Shown one piece after another: positions 12,830-25,678 of a stretch of DNA of 64,000 bases (positions are counted from its first letter, which is position 1; every line of letters starts with the position of its first letter). Source of the stretch: Sinotaia quadrata. Lineage: Eukaryota > Mollusca > Gastropoda > Architaenioglossa > Viviparidae. The position numbers and the translations under genes are program-made. A model generated the notes under the pieces. The model saw only the letters and a list, made by a program, of their open reading frames with translations, was not told where the DNA came from and did no database searches. Location of the stretch: positions 113,527,721 through 113,591,720 of the forward strand of contig CM054179.1 in assembly GCA_028829895.1 (NCBI GenBank), written 5' to 3'.

Positions 12830-13255
12830 AGTATTTGTCCATTGTCCTCATCTACAGGAACTATGCCAAGTCGTTCGATTACAGCTGAGCAAGTGTCCAG
12901 AATGGCCTACGTCGGACCTGTCAATCATTACTAATATACTGAAAAAACAATGACGTCAGATCAGTGTTACTAGCATAGTAACAAAGGACAGATAATGCAC
13001 TGTTCGATTGTTGCTAGTTCCGCTAAACGAAACTATCAACCCATAACTGTCGTGGTAAGGTATTCTACTCCTCGAGTTTTAGTGGCTGCTGTTGTCTTTG
13101 ACTTAAATGACATGAGTGTAGGACTATATAATTATGTCCTAAAACCCTCAAACAGATATAATGATCGTAAGCTTGCTCTGTTCCCTCAGACCTGAAAGAA
13201 ATGACATTAGAGGACTGTAGGACTGTAAGTGCACTGTCGACCTCGAAAGATATAA
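12830..13255. other. Gene-free spacer between repeat arrays
   Basis: Short frames here have no recognisable similarity or splice support. Confidence 0.45.
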
Positions 13256-13760
13256 CGCCGTCTGTTTGCTGCTAGTGTTCCAGAGAGAGAGATGATAACG
13301 CAGTCTGTTTGCTGCTAGTGTTCCAGAAAGAGAGATGATATTCAGTGTTGCTAACATTGCTCATTTTCATGTTCGATGATTGCTAACATTGCTCATGATC
13401 TGTGAATGACAAATCATTAATGTTCAATTGTCGTTAACCTTGCGTCTGTATTGTGAATGGCAGACCTTTAATTTTTGGTTATTGCTAATATTGCTTGTGT
13501 ACTGCGAATGACGGACCTTTAATGTTCGATTGCTCCTGACATTCTTCGTTTCCTGTGAATAACACCTGTTCGTGTTCGATTGTTGCTAACATTGCTTGTA
13601 ACCTTTGAATAACAGACTTTTAATGTTCGATGGTTGCTGACATTTCTTGTCACCTGTGAATAACAGACCTTTAATGTTTGATTTTTGCTAATACTGTTCA
13701 TTTCATGTGAATGACAGACCATTTCATGTTCGAAGTTTGCTAACAGTCTTAATGGTCATA
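13256..13760. repeat. Degenerate minisatellite with TTGCTAACATTGCT core
   Basis: It opens with a 45 bp duplication (GTCTGTTTGCTGCTAGTGTT). Then come units of about 60 bases with ATGTTCGATTGTTGCTAACA and CTGTGAATAACAGACCTTTA. Confidence 0.7.
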
Positions 13761-14189
13761 GACAGATTTGTGTTGTTAGCACATAACGAACCTATCTAAA
13801 TATAGCTGTTCTGTTTTGCTAAAATTTGGTAAAATATAAATGTCAGTCTGTCTTGCTTTTGCTAACATCGCTTAGAACGACAGGTTATAGATATGCCCCT
13901 ACGTTACTAACGCTAAGTGATTACGTCATACTTAGCGCTTTGGAATGGTCGACTAACTGGAAACTGTCGTATTCTTTCTTAAGGAATTACTTTATACTGT
14001 CCGATTGCTGCAAACACATGGTAACAATGTCAGATTTATATTATCTCCCTTTGATATTAATTGACTTCAAACTAACTTCTTGTTGCTAACGTCACATATC
14101 TTTAGACGTCAGTCATCCTGTCTTATCACGGCTAATGTCACGTGATATGTATGACTTCAAACTGTTCTATTGTACCGTAATATTTATTA

Positions 14190-14440
14190 TTGTTGCTAGC
14201 GTCCCGAGACAGAGAGTCTTCAAATTGTTCTTTTGTTACTAATGTCCTAAACATTGACTTCAGTGTCCTGTTGCTGCTAACGTCCTAAAATATTGACTTC
14301 AGTGTGTCCTGTTGCTGTTAACGTCCTAAAATATTGACTTCAGTGTGTCCTGTTGCTGCTAACGTCCTAAAGTATTGACTTCAGTGTGTCCTGTTGCTGC
14401 TAACGTCCTAAAACATTGACTTCAGCCTATCCTTTAGTTG
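14190..14440. repeat. 41 bp minisatellite, about five units
   Basis: The unit contains TGCTAACGTCCTAAAA and TATTGACTTCAGTGTGTCC. The central units are almost identical. Confidence 0.88.
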
Positions 14441-14712
14441 TTAACAGCACGGCACATACTGAACAACTTAAGAACTGCTATTGTTTCTAAAGAACGCATT
14501 ACCATTCTGGCGCTAAATGCCCGGAGAAGTGCTCATAGTTTTGTATCCAACAACCAAAATAATTACCGATAATTTAGGATGTCATTGTATTGGTCTTTTA
14601 AAAATAAATTAAAGAAACCAACCAAGCCAAAGGAATCTGACATTTTAGTGTCCAGAAGTCGTAGTGTAAAGTAGCGTTTCCTTGACTCTTAGTTCGGTAA
14701 AGACATACATTT

Positions 14713-14900
14713 TATATTTTAGTGGTCAGTAGACTGATAAAAATACTAATATTTTAGCGATCAGTAGACTGATAAAAATACTAATATTTTAAGGATCGAT
14801 AGTCCGCTAAAGGACTAACATTTAGTGATCCATATCATTAGTACGTTATAAAGATTTACAATTTAGTGATCAGTACTCCAGTATTAAAAAATAATAACAT
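14713..14900. repeat. Degenerate repeat of about 43 bp
   Basis: ATTTTAGTGATCAGTAG followed by ACTGATAAAAATACTAAT recurs four times with decreasing similarity. Confidence 0.7.
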
Positions 14901-14904
14901 TTTA

Positions 14905-16290
14905 CTGATTATTAGCCTGAGAAGAAAAAAAAGTTTCTTTCCTACTTCGTATGAGGTTAAATGGTCTGCGGATGTAAACTAAAATAATCTGAACGAACAA
15001 ACACTTAATATTTTAAAGTAAACAGTAAAACCAACAAATGACTGCTTTGCACAAAAGACTACAAGCCACAAGAAGAAAAGACTCCAGCGGTAAGCAAGTA
15101 ATGAAGAACAAATGAAATAACTGAAAGACGGTTAACTGATGAGAATTTTGGAATGGATTTTTCAGGCGCTGCGCGAGACTAACTCCCGAGCATTTCGGAA
15201 TAGGAGGTGTCGAGAAGGATTGCTTGATTAGGAGGAAGAACGCATATTGATTGACTGGCTGCAAATGAACACCGATTTCGTTTAAATGTGTTCTCTATGG
15301 AACGCCGATTTTGTCTCCATTTAAGAAAACGAAAAATTAAAAAAAAAGAATAAAATCACGTAAAAGAATCGTGCTGAAGTTTCAAACTTAGCCCATCCCA
15401 TAATAGATTCAATAAATCATAAACATAGGAACAAACACTTTTATGATAAAATTTCTTTTAACATTTCTAAACGTCACCATCTTGATTTAAGTTCCTCAGC
15501 TATTTCGCGTCAACGACGTCACACTTCTGTAAGCGCAGCCCGAAGTTTCACGAGTAGTGACGAGAGAATCCGGTCAGATGATGTCCTGCGGTGAAATGCC
15601 CTTGAATGAAAAGACTTGTAAAAAAAGATGTCATGTTTCCTTGGGAACGCTCGCTGAGTCACAGCGTAATTTAATGTCCTTTTGTAAACTTTCATTTAAT
15701 TTTTCATTTACTCTTATATAAATTCTTTAAATGTTAATTCTCTTCGCATTTCTCATCTTGTTCGTTAACTAATTTTCCCTTTGATCCCCTTTGCTTGAGT
15801 TTCTCATATTTCTGTAAATTTAGTCATTCAATCAACTATTACTGTTAGTTGTGTAAGTTTATAAGTGTAAGGTTTTTTGTTTGTTTCATTGTTCCTTTGT
15901 TTTGGAACAGTTGGTGTTCTTTTAAATGAAAAATAAATCATTTTAATTTTTGAAGTACAAATATATATATTAGTAATTTCTTTCTTTTGCCATTCTAAAA
16001 GTTAATAAGTTATAAAATCATATTTTCAACTATGGTTAGTCAGTATAATTATTTTTTATTTGGTCTCAAAATCGATTCTTACAGATTGGAGTCACAAACC
16101 TATGAAGAATGATAGCAGGTCCTAAATTTTTTTTTTTTTAGAAAACAAGATAAATTACAATCAATGTTTTTAATATTATTGCTTATGTATAAGTTCTATC
16201 ATTTCCTGTATTATATGAAAACAACAACAGCAACAAACGAAAATCGTCCACACGTTCTGGCTAATCAAGTTTGCTCCGTATTGCTTTTGG
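14905..16290. other. Gene-free stretch
   Basis: A GC-richer patch at 15490-15680 contains a CRE-like ACGACGTCAC but no exon I can support. The rest is AT-rich. Confidence 0.5.
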
Positions 16291-16295
16291 ATTGT

Positions 16296-16833
16296 GGGAG
16301 TGACAGTGCATGGATAAGAGATTTAACATGACGGATGGGACTAAAAAAACATGGGTGAGACATTTAACATGACGGATGGGACTAAAAACATGGATAAGAG
16401 ATTTAACATGACGGATGAGACTAAAAAACATGGATAAGAGATTTAACATGACGGATGGGACTAAAAAACATGGATAAGACATTTAACATGACGCATGGGA
16501 CTAAAAAACATGGATAAGACATTTAACATGACGGATGGGACTAAAAAAACATGGGTGAGACATTTAACATGACGGATGGAACTAAAAAAACATGGGTGAG
16601 ACATTTAAAATGACGGACGGGACTAAAAAAACATGGATAAGACATTTAACATGACGGACGGGACTAAAAAAACATGGGTGAGACATTTAACATGACGGAC
16701 GGGACTAAAAAAACATGGGTGAGACATTTAACATGACGGACGGGACTAAAAAAACATGGGTGAGACATTTAACATGACGGACGGGACTAAAAAAACATGG
16801 GTGAGACATTTAACATGACGGACGGGACTAAAA
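16296..16833. repeat. 41 bp minisatellite, about thirteen units
   Basis: The unit contains CATTTAACATGACGGACGGG and ACTAAAAAAACATGG. Two sub-types alternate in the left half (GGATAAGA and GGGTGAGA), while the right half is a homogeneous run of the second type. Confidence 0.93.
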
Positions 16834-16876
16834 ATTGCATCGATCGACTTTATTTTCCATGTTTGCTTCTTTTTAT

Positions 16877-16914
<38 letters not shown>

Positions 16915-17620
16915 GTTTTTTTCTTTTCTTTTTTTTTTTTTTGATGTGGTGGTGGTGAGCGAAGAAATCATTTCGATTTACAAACCGTCTGTAAGATAGG
17001 CACGCACTGAGGTCAGTAGGTTAACTTTGCTTATCGACTTGAGAGCCAAACTTGGGGATTAAAAAAACTACTTGAGCACGATCATTACTTTTTACAATCT
17101 TATATCTAAGGTCTTTAACTTGGTGGATCTTTTACGTCCAAGTTGTTTGAAAACCATGTACATTGTAAGTCATCACATTTACGGTTGTAACGCTTCAACA
17201 ATCGGAGAAAATTTTGGACATGATGTTGTGAGACATATTAGTACATGTTTGCGGGTTGGCTTCGTGAACTAATTGCTTTTGAATGTGTGAATGTGTGGTG
17301 AGTGGGTGGGTGGGAATGAAACGAAATTATGTTACGAATATATTTCATTTGCTTGTCGGCTTCTAGTGTAAATTGCTGGCTTTCGCTTCTAGTTAGGTCT
17401 TCTGTTGTCAGGGGTCTATTTGTCTTTCTTATCATCGGGAAAATATATCAATTAAACATGTCGTTATCGAGGGAATGTTATCGGAGGAAACATGTATTGC
17501 GTTTTCGGGAATATATCTATTACGTATGTCATATCGAGTAAGAAATATAAATGTCTTTATCAGGGGAATATATCTGTTATACATTCTACATATAAATGTA
17601 GTAGGAAATGCATTTTGCTG
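16834..17620. other. Gene-free stretch with a CT-rich patch
   Basis: It contains a (TC)n/T-rich tract at 16878-16944; otherwise I see nothing supported. Confidence 0.5.
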
Positions 17621-17628
17621 GCCAAAGC

Positions 17629-17805
17629 ACTAGAGAACGATAAGTAATAATTCCTATGAATGCACTAGAGAACGATAAGTGATAATTCCTATGAATGCAC
17701 TAGAGAATGATAAGTGATAATTCCTATGAATGCACTAGAGAACGATAAGTGATAATTCCTATGAATGCACTAGAGAACGATAAGTGATAATTCCTATGAA
17801 TGCAC
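17629..17805. repeat. 35 bp minisatellite, five units
   Basis: The unit CTAGAGAACGATAAGTGATA plus ATTCCTATGAATGCA is nearly perfect throughout. Confidence 0.92.
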
Positions 17806-18043
17806 CAAAGAAAAATAACATGAAAATGTATACCTTTGTCAACATAGAACTTCACCGAAATGACAGCAATTTGCTCGTGCAATGTGGGTTCAATGTGTCG
17901 GTAATCTGTTGCTCTATGTCAAAGTTCATGAATAGTCGTTAGTGGTTAACGCTTTGAATAGTTACTTCCTACGGCTGTGTAATCAAATTTAGCATCATCA
18001 AAAATTTCAATTTCAGCAGGATATATTGGTACTGATGATCATA

Positions 18044-18073
18044 GTGATGATGATGATGATGATGATGATGATA
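18044..18073. repeat. (GAT)n microsatellite
   Basis: About ten GAT units. Confidence 0.95.
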
Positions 18074-18177
18074 GCGACATGAAAACAGTGTGTGCTTTAA
18101 CAAAAATATGCGAGATATAACTATATTACACATGCGCGCATATGTACAAATTAAGGAAAAATCATTTGTATTCTTGA

Positions 18178-18180
<3 letters not shown>

Positions 18181-18252
<72 letters not shown>
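18181..18252. repeat. (CT)n microsatellite
   Basis: About 36 uninterrupted CT units. Confidence 0.97.
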
Positions 18253-18254
<2 letters not shown>

Positions 18255-18257
<3 letters not shown>

Positions 18258-19240
18258 ATTTAAGTCAACAGTTAGTTTAATAACTGAGAGAAGAAAACTT
18301 TTCTTTTTAAGTGAAACAGATATTTGAATACGTATGCACTCACATATCTATATTCTGGTACGATTTTGTTACTCTTAGTCTTACTCATTGAGTCGTAAGC
18401 TAGCTAGGTGTGAGAGAGAAAACTTACCTGGAACGATAAGTGAAAAAAGTATGAGCGCGCGCATAAAATCAAATAACTTGCTTGAACAAAACAGTAACTG
18501 AAAGGAATGAAAGAAAGACTCCAAGCCATATGAACTAAATAATTATATTAAAAAGAGACCCCACAAAATTTATGTAGAAAAAAAGACAATAAGTTTATAA
18601 AAATATTACTTCAACGGGTGTTGGTTTTCTAAAAAATATATTTTATAAAATTAATATCTTAGTGGTAATAAGTGGCCAGTAGAATTGGAGGGTGAGTAAA
18701 ATGAGTTCAGGCCCTTTATCCACAAGTTTGTTTTTTCTGCGCGGCATTAGTGACACCGGGATTTCAACAGTCTCGCAGGGAGCGTGCAGCGTCCAAAGAA
18801 TTATTTCTCCCTTAATAACCATAACGTTTTGCGAGGCCGTCCTTGACGAATAGCCAGTATGAATACAAACGAACACCCGATGTCATCTACAAAGAGCTGG
18901 AAACTTCTAGAAGACATTGTTTCAGGCCTTGGGATGACGACAGCGATGGAGATTTCTTAGTGGCACAGCGCCTGGGAGCGTGAATAGAGACGAGTTCACC
19001 ATCTTGTTTTGATTTTACTACGCATGCGTATCTCCGACATGATCTAACAAGCCGAATTGTTAAAATCCCTTCCCTGCTATTTTGCTGTACAAAAGCAGGG
19101 CGTATTTAAAAAAAATAATTACAGTTTGATTGCTTGCAAATATATATAAATGGAGACAGAAATATGGTTTGTGTTGTGTCAGGCTACTAATGACGCACCC
19201 TGCGATTAAAATCAGTGCGGTTAAGATTAAGTCTAAAATA
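18255..19240. other. Gene-free stretch with an isolated NRF1-like palindrome
   Basis: ACGCATGCGT lies at 19020-19029. On the minus strand an ATG in CAAGATGGTG follows, but its frame closes after 26 codons, so no gene is called. An AT-rich part occupies 18530-18660. Confidence 0.4.
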
Positions 19241-19440
19241 AGAAAATGTGCGCTTTTGGTATTGATACACAACATATTAATATACATTCGTTCATAAATA
19301 GATACACTACCTTTAACACACATGTATTTATAGATGACACACAACACATTAATTCACATTTTAGTTCATAAATAGACACACTACCTTTAATGCACATGTA
19401 TTTATAGATGACACACAACACATTAATTCATATTTTATTT
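19240..19440. repeat. 75 bp minisatellite, about two and a half units
   Basis: The unit contains GACACACAACACATTAATTC, AATAGACACACTACCTTTAA and ACATGTATTTATAGAT. Confidence 0.85.
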
Positions 19441-19479
19441 AATAAATGGCACTGTTACAAATTAACACATTTATTCCTG

Positions 19480-19655
19480 AACGACATATGACAAATTAGT
19501 ATGCATTCATTCATAAAGGAAACATCAACACATGTTTGTTTCTGAGTGACGCACGAAACATCAACACACGTTTGTTTCTGAATGACACAGGAAACATCAA
19601 CACACGCTTGTTTTCCTAAATGACAAGGACACATCCATACGCATTTGTTTCTGTC
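19480..19655. repeat. Repeat of about 36 bp, four units
   Basis: GACACAGGAAACATCAACAC plus ACGTTTGTTTCTGAAT recurs with modest divergence. Confidence 0.8.
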
Positions 19656-19660
19656 CATGG

Positions 19661-22600
19661 TGGACAGGTTTAATATATTAACACCCCACCTACTTAATCT
19701 CCATAACCCTGCCCGTAAAGGACTTTATAAAATGCAGACGAGAAACTCGGTCAAACCTTAGAGCCTTTATGTTTTATTAAACAGGGATTGCTGTATTGCC
19801 CTGAGTGTAACCGGCTCAATATCACTATGTTAATTGGAGTACTTTATGCTACACCTTTTGTCTATATGATTCTGGCCTTCACACTTCTCTTGATTTTTGA
19901 TGGGACACTCACCTAAGATATGTTAACGATTTCAACCACCAAAACAACATATCAGAGACTCCCCTTATTAACTGAAAAAAGCATTGAATGTAAACAACCC
20001 CCCCCCCAAAAAAAAAAATGTATTTAGCAAAGGAAAATAACAAATAGAAGCCAGACATATGGTGTCAATTTTTCTGACAATTAAATTCAAATATTTCAAC
20101 AAATACAAATGTAGTTGCAATGTAGTCACAAAGACAATATTTGTGCATACAACAAAATTATGCTAATTAAATCAGTTATAGCAATATTAATGTAACAATT
20201 CATTTATCATCCCTTGTAAAAATGCTGACAGTTTATTTGTTCTTCTAAACTACTAATGGTTAATATATATATATATCCCCTTACAATTATTACAATTCAG
20301 AGTTTGGCTTGTGTTTCTCTAGAAAAGATATGACAGCTCAGAGTTCAGTCTACTTTTTAAAACACCCCAAAATATTCTAACTTGACATACAGATAAAAAC
20401 AAATGTACAAATGAGTAAAAAATAGAAATGTTTCATCACAGAGATAGTTTTATGACAAGTTTAAAATTGGAATGTTTCACTTGGGAAAATTTAAGGTTAT
20501 ATAATGGCTGAGTGCTTTCCCTCATCAATAATGCATTACTAGCTGGCTGACATTTCCCCCCAGGCTTATCAAACAAACAAATAGCGGGCAGCTTGTGACG
20601 TCACCCAAGGCTGGGAAGTGTTGTTTTCCAGGGATGATGCAGTGTCTTTGCTCTGTAGAGAATTTGACGTCATGCAGAAGGGTGTGGCATGGAGGAAAAT
20701 CACAGGTGGCAATGACGGAGGAACAATGTCCTCCAGAAGTAGAGACTAAAGAAGAATGCTTTTGAAATTCTGTAGACAACAGAGGTAATATGTGTCCATA
20801 GAGGTAATGAACTAGGCCCTCCCACACCTTCCCTCTCTAAGACCTAATCACATACTTTTTGTACCTGTGAAGCTAATTCAACCCTTCACATGGGCTCAGT
20901 CTCATTGAACTGCATAGAAAAATGCAGTGAATTTTCCTAAGTACGAATCTCTAAAAATACAATTAAGTATTTTTTAAGTTCGAAAATACAAATAAATATT
21001 TTTCTAATTCCCAATAATTCAACTGCTCCACCCATAACTGATTTTTTTTTTCACCACTGGCCAAATCTAAGCCTTCAACAAACCATCAGAACTATGTCAT
21101 GAAGCTAGTGATGATTAATGGGTTAGCCCAACTATATATATCAAGCATATGCTATGGCTTCCAGTCATGTTTTAATTGTGTTCAGTCCCCAGATTAGTAA
21201 CACGTTTCTCACTCTAAGAATCCTGTGTTTCACTGGGCTGCACTTCAAATTCTTGCCTGGAGATTTACCCAATACAGGAATACACCAATAGCTGGAAGAG
21301 AAAAAAAAACATTCCGTACGATTAACATCAAAAATTTCTTAAAGTTCAAGCTGGGTTCAAATTAAGTGCAATACTCACGTGTAAAGGTCAACGACACCAG
21401 TGAAGAAATGGAAATTTTCAGTGATTCATCTGAGAAAAGGGCGAGAAGTCTGTAAAGAACTGACACAGTAAATTCATCTGAATATCTTCGCTTATTATCT
21501 CTCAGCATAGTTTAAACTTTAAAAAAAGATTTTTAAAACAATTTTCAAACCGAAAGTTAAATGTAAAATAAAAATTCCTCTAAAAATACGGAGCGTGTGG
21601 TCGAACAATGAAATAATAAAATTAAGTAGTTATAATGCTATTCCATTAAAACAGAGTGCTGTATATAAATATGTTTTATAAATTCCCAAATCAATCTAGC
21701 CTCATTACTTTCTTTACAATCATTGATTGATTTTTTTTTATTGATGTGAAGACTTACAAAGAGTACGTGTTTACAAAGTACTGTTTTGTACGCGTAATTT
21801 AAACCGTGATGCGTTTGGTAATCAAAACAAAATGTCAGGTTTTGGAAATCATAAAGAATAATAGGAGAAACTTCTTTGACACAACTTAGAGAGATAAGAT
21901 ATTCATTTGATATATTTTATTTACTCATATTTTGAGACTCTTCTCTTAGCTTTCTGTATGTTCAAATGGGTAACCATTTTAGAAAGTCAATTACAAAACT
22001 ACTCTTTTATGAATGAACCAATCTTATTTATTTATTTTTAAAAAAATCTTAACAAGAATTTGTAACAGTTCTGATGTAAATTATGAAATATGACAACTAC
22101 AGCTAAATACGTTTTAACATAATGAAAATGTGAATATCATGGAATTAATTTGACAGCATACAAGCATTGAGGTCTCCTGGGTTAAACCTGCTTTGCTAGT
22201 GTCTGCTCATACCATAATTTTATATCATTATATTATCAAATAATATCTTCAATTTTAAATTTTAAATTTAAAGGAAACAAATTATTTAAGATACATTAAT
22301 TAAAAGAAAGCAATAAAGTCAGCTATTCAAAAGTTTGCATGACCCTCCACGCATCTAGACTTAATATGGCTCACAATCAAACTTAACTAAACAAGAAACA
22401 AAATTGCTAAAAAGAACAAAACATAATGATGCACTAAAAATTTCGTAATTCGTAAGAAGTATATTATAATTAGATCCTGCGCAATGGTTAGTTATGGCAT
22501 ACATCATTACTGAACATGCAAAACATACAGAGTAATTATCATGTAAAGAATAAATTATCGGTTATAAAATGTCAGCAAACAAATAATAAACAATTACTTT

Positions 22601-22870
22601 CACATGTCATTAGCGCTTCATAATCTATTGGTTAATAGAATATATATATATCAGTATTCAGCAGATGACATAAAGCAAAGAAATTAATTTTATTGTTTGC
22701 GCAATTAATAAAAAAATATTAGCAAATGTTCTTTTACCTGAGCATCCTATATTTTTATTTGTATCTGATTATTGCAATTAATTGCTGCGCATTAAACCAT
22801 TATTGGGGAAGAGTTGTTAGCAAACAAATATATTACAGCATGAATACTGGGGCCAACACCACATCATAAT
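19661..22870. other. Long AT-rich stretch without a recognised gene
   Basis: The part 20520-20900 is GC-richer, with two CRE-like sites (GTGACGTCACC near 20595, GACGTCA near 20666), but I cannot support an exon. A C9A11 run lies near 20000. No known repeat family is recognised in these 3.2 kb. Confidence 0.45.
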
Positions 22871-22871
<1 letters not shown>

Positions 22872-22909
<38 letters not shown>

Positions 22910-23240
22910 ACTATCTATCTATTTATCTATCTATCTATCTGTCTATCTATCTATCCCTTAGTCTTGTCGACCGTTAGGGCACCACTGATGACCTGACAAC
23001 CACTTTCCTCCATTTCATTCTGTTCTCTGCTAATCTTACCGTATTGCTCAATTTCAGACCTGTCCACTCTGATATGTTATCCTTCCATCTTTTCCTCTGT
23101 CGTCCTCTCTTTCGCCGTCTTTGCACAGTCCCTTGCATGATTGTCTGGGCAAGTCCTGCTGATCGTGTGACATGCCCATACCATTTCTTTTTGCATTTTT
23201 TTCACAATGGCCATTAGGTCTTCATAGGGCCTCTTAGTTA
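22872..23240 (-). mobile_element. 5'-truncated non-LTR retrotransposon: reverse-transcriptase C-terminus with (GATA)n tail
   Basis: On the minus strand the frame from 23183 reads WYGHVTRSAGLAQTIMQGTV, then GRQRKRWKDNISEWTGL and ENRMKWRKVVVRSSVVP. This is the characteristic tail of a widespread invertebrate endonuclease/reverse-transcriptase LINE. A TAA at 22974 interrupts it where Gln is usual, and the frame then continues RSTRLRDR to its natural stop at 22947. The (GATA)n tract at 22872-22955 begins at that stop, as the 3' tail of such elements often does. Upstream, one frameshift (MQKEMVWACHT in the other frame) marks decay, and similarity ends near 23240. A dead 5'-truncated insertion; the clade is not resolved. 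Confidence 0.8.
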
Positions 23241-23305
23241 ACAAAATTGTAGAAATAATAGTCTACTCACATAATACATCTCTAAACAAAACACAAGTAT
23301 AACAT

Positions 23306-23718
23306 ATCAATAGCAAAATGCACGAAATATTTCTAAATCCATTATCTCTCAATCAGTCACTTAACTCACCATTAAGCTAACAGCTGCATTTCATGACCGG
23401 ACTTCTTGCCACTCTAAATTCAAGTGATTAGACAATAGAATTCTCTACAGCAGATGAACTTTTGATCTCATACCATTGGCTAGTCTCGTTCTCGTAAATC
23501 CTAACCATTGGATAATAAAACGTACTAATCCAGTTGGAACTGGTTTGGATTGCAACAGCAATTTCTAGCATATTCTCACATCGAGTTGTTTACTCCAACT
23601 CTGACACTTAACAAAATTACCATCATAAGGAATGTCCAAGGTCGGGTTTTTTGACAATTTAACAGTTTATATAACAATTAAGTCTACAAACAGGGATAGT
23701 CAAATTTACTCTGCCACA
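23306..23718 (+). mobile_element. Dispersed repeat family A, copy 3
   Basis: It begins with ATCAATAGCAAAATG, as in copy 1, and ends at CTCTGCCACACT. It lies directly upstream of the 5' edge of the truncated LINE and carries small indels relative to the other two copies. The insertion order of the two elements is not clear. Confidence 0.7.
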
Positions 23719-23719
23719 C

Positions 23720-23990
23720 TGACCATATAGCGATTATGTGTTTATATACGTTCATTGCATGTTTACGAACATACAGTCATTATGTGTTTACGTAGAGAGA
23801 TTATGTGTTTACGTACAGTCATTATGTGTTTATGTACGTTCATTACATGTTTACGAACATACAGTCATTATGTGTTTACGTACCATCATTATATAGTAAT
23901 TAAGTGTTTATGTATGGTCATTAGATCCATACTTACATTATATATTTATGACTATACGGTCATTACGTGTTTAGTACAATCAATTACAAC
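23720..23990. repeat. Degenerate TTATGTGTTTACGTA repeat
   Basis: GTTTACGAACATACAGTCAT and ATTATGTGTTTACGTA recur in irregular units of about 20-30 bases. Confidence 0.7.
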
Positions 23991-24407
23991 TTATCAGGAG
24001 TTTTGAAACAGTTCTGCATAAATGTGTAGCGTGTGAATGCTAAACTCAATGTTTCTCTATTTGTCATAAATCAACGCCTTTTTGCTTTCTTTATATTTAT
24101 AAACCAAATTCTGTCCAATTGAAAATATTGGTTACAATAATACATAAATAAAGATAAGCTGATAAAAGTGATTATTCAAATAACACCTCTAAGCTTTTAA
24201 CAATAATTATATAAAATTTGCAATGTCTTTATATAAACCACTCAAACACATTCAAAACTAAGAGACTATAATTAAAATAAAATGAATCACATTCACAAGA
24301 AAACTGTTTAACAAATAACATCTTTTACAACAAAATAAAGTGAATACCTGTATACAGTGAATTTACCAGTACACAGTTTGAACACACAAATGACACAAAC
24401 AAAATAG

Positions 24408-24812
24408 TGGTATTCTTGCTGGAAGAGGGAGTAAACTTTGAGATCCCTTATACAGATGGCCATGACCTCTGTAACTCGGCTCAGAAGACAGCCAATTCTA
24501 AATGGATGGGCCCTGATAAAGCAAAGGGTCGCAGACTCTCTGACTTGTACTTTGCTTTCGGAATGTGTCAGATAACGAACGCAAGATTTTAGCAGGTGAG
24601 GTCAGACAGGTAATTAGGGCTGGAATCAGATAGTGAAGCTGAACAGAAAGAGATGTTGCAGTGTATTCTGGTGTGAACAGATAGCCAGTGAAAGCTGTGG
24701 AGAAACGGAGTGAAATGATTGTTGCTTGGCACTCTGGGTTTTGAACCTTTTGAAGATTTTTTTTCATGGGTCTCTGTAGCAAACCAGAGTAAAGACAATT
24801 ACAGTGATCAAG
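24408..24812 (-). mobile_element. Decayed CR1/L2-like LINE fragment (reverse-transcriptase C-terminal region)
   Basis: The minus strand reads LDHCNCLYSGLL (family: LDYCNSLLxGLP), MKKNLQKVQN (KLQxVQNAAARL) and then, after a frameshift, HFTPFLHSFHWLSVHTRIH (HITPxLxxLHWLPVxxRI) and SLSDSSPNYLSDLTC. After another shift it gives LRSLSDTFRKQ and LLYQGPSI. These blocks occur in this order after the polymerase core in CR1/L2/Jockey-group LINEs. Stops and frameshifts show it is dead. Its 5' side on the minus strand has been expanded into a 45 bp minisatellite. Confidence 0.75.
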
Positions 24813-25024
24813 TAGAGAAAGACTATTACTTTTTAGATGTAAATTACAGTGGTCAAGGAGAGAACGACTGTTACTTTTTAGATGTAAACTACAGTGGTCA
24901 AGTAGAGAAAGACGGTTACTTTTTAGATGTAAACTACAGTGGTCAAGTAGAGAAAGACTGTTACTTTTTAGATGTAAACTACAGTGGTCAAGTAGAGAAA
25001 GACGGTTACTTTTTAGATGTAAGA
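24783..25024. repeat. 45 bp minisatellite grown from the LINE LDHC segment
   Basis: About five units of 45 bases contain ACAGTGGTCAAGTAGAG. The first unit overlaps the LDHCN codons of the adjacent LINE fragment, so the array expanded from inside the element. Because 45 is a multiple of three, a 15-residue repeat (NYSGQVEKDGYFLDV) appears on the + strand; it is an antisense by-product. Confidence 0.85.
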
Positions 25025-25161
25025 GAAGCTTTGCTATGAGGGTTGATTTATGGATTAAATCTTCAACAAACGTGAAACACTGATGATGTCTTGCTTGTTT
25101 GTTTTTAAATATTTTCTAGTATATGTCCACAAATGTTTAAGATTAATGTTTTTAAAATGTG

Positions 25162-25211
<50 letters not shown>

Positions 25212-25678
25212 GCGAACAGGCTAATATAATGTGATGAGAATATAGAAAACAAGAGTTAACTCTTATCTGATTTATAATTTTTAAAAAAGAAACAGAAAAG
25301 CAAGAATCAAATATATCCTGAAGACTTAGAGAAAGCAAGAAATCTGTCGAAGTTCCCGGGGCTTGCCCTAATAGAAAATTCTTGTCTGAAAACCCAGACA
25401 CGAGGCGAGAATGGGCCTAGAGTTAGACAGCGAGTGACACCAGATTCTTGTCACGTGACATAGAAGCACTTCGCGGAGAAGACGGTTACCTTGATAAGAG
25501 TTTACAAGTGCGCTTGTGTATGTCTGAAGGCAGGATGACCACAGTTAATTTTCGGCGTGTCAGTCACTGTCAGGAGCCGCGAAATACACATGTTCCTCCA
25601 GTCAGAGAACTAGAATCACATTTTTTTTTTAAGTCGAAAGAGAACAAACAGCCACGATTGCATGTTAGTTGCTTGTCT
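25025..25678. other. Gene-free spacer with a (CA)n microsatellite
   Basis: (CA)n occupies 25163-25208. The GC-richer part 25350-25600 has no supported exon and ends at the foldback-like element. Confidence 0.55.

Noticed and set aside
18880..19060. Minus-strand first exon below an NRF1-like palindrome
   Set aside because: The frame from CAAGATGGTG closes after 26 codons and no donor extends it convincingly.
24719..25039. 106-codon + strand frame with a 15-residue repeat
   Set aside because: It is antisense to a LINE fragment and its 45 bp minisatellite.
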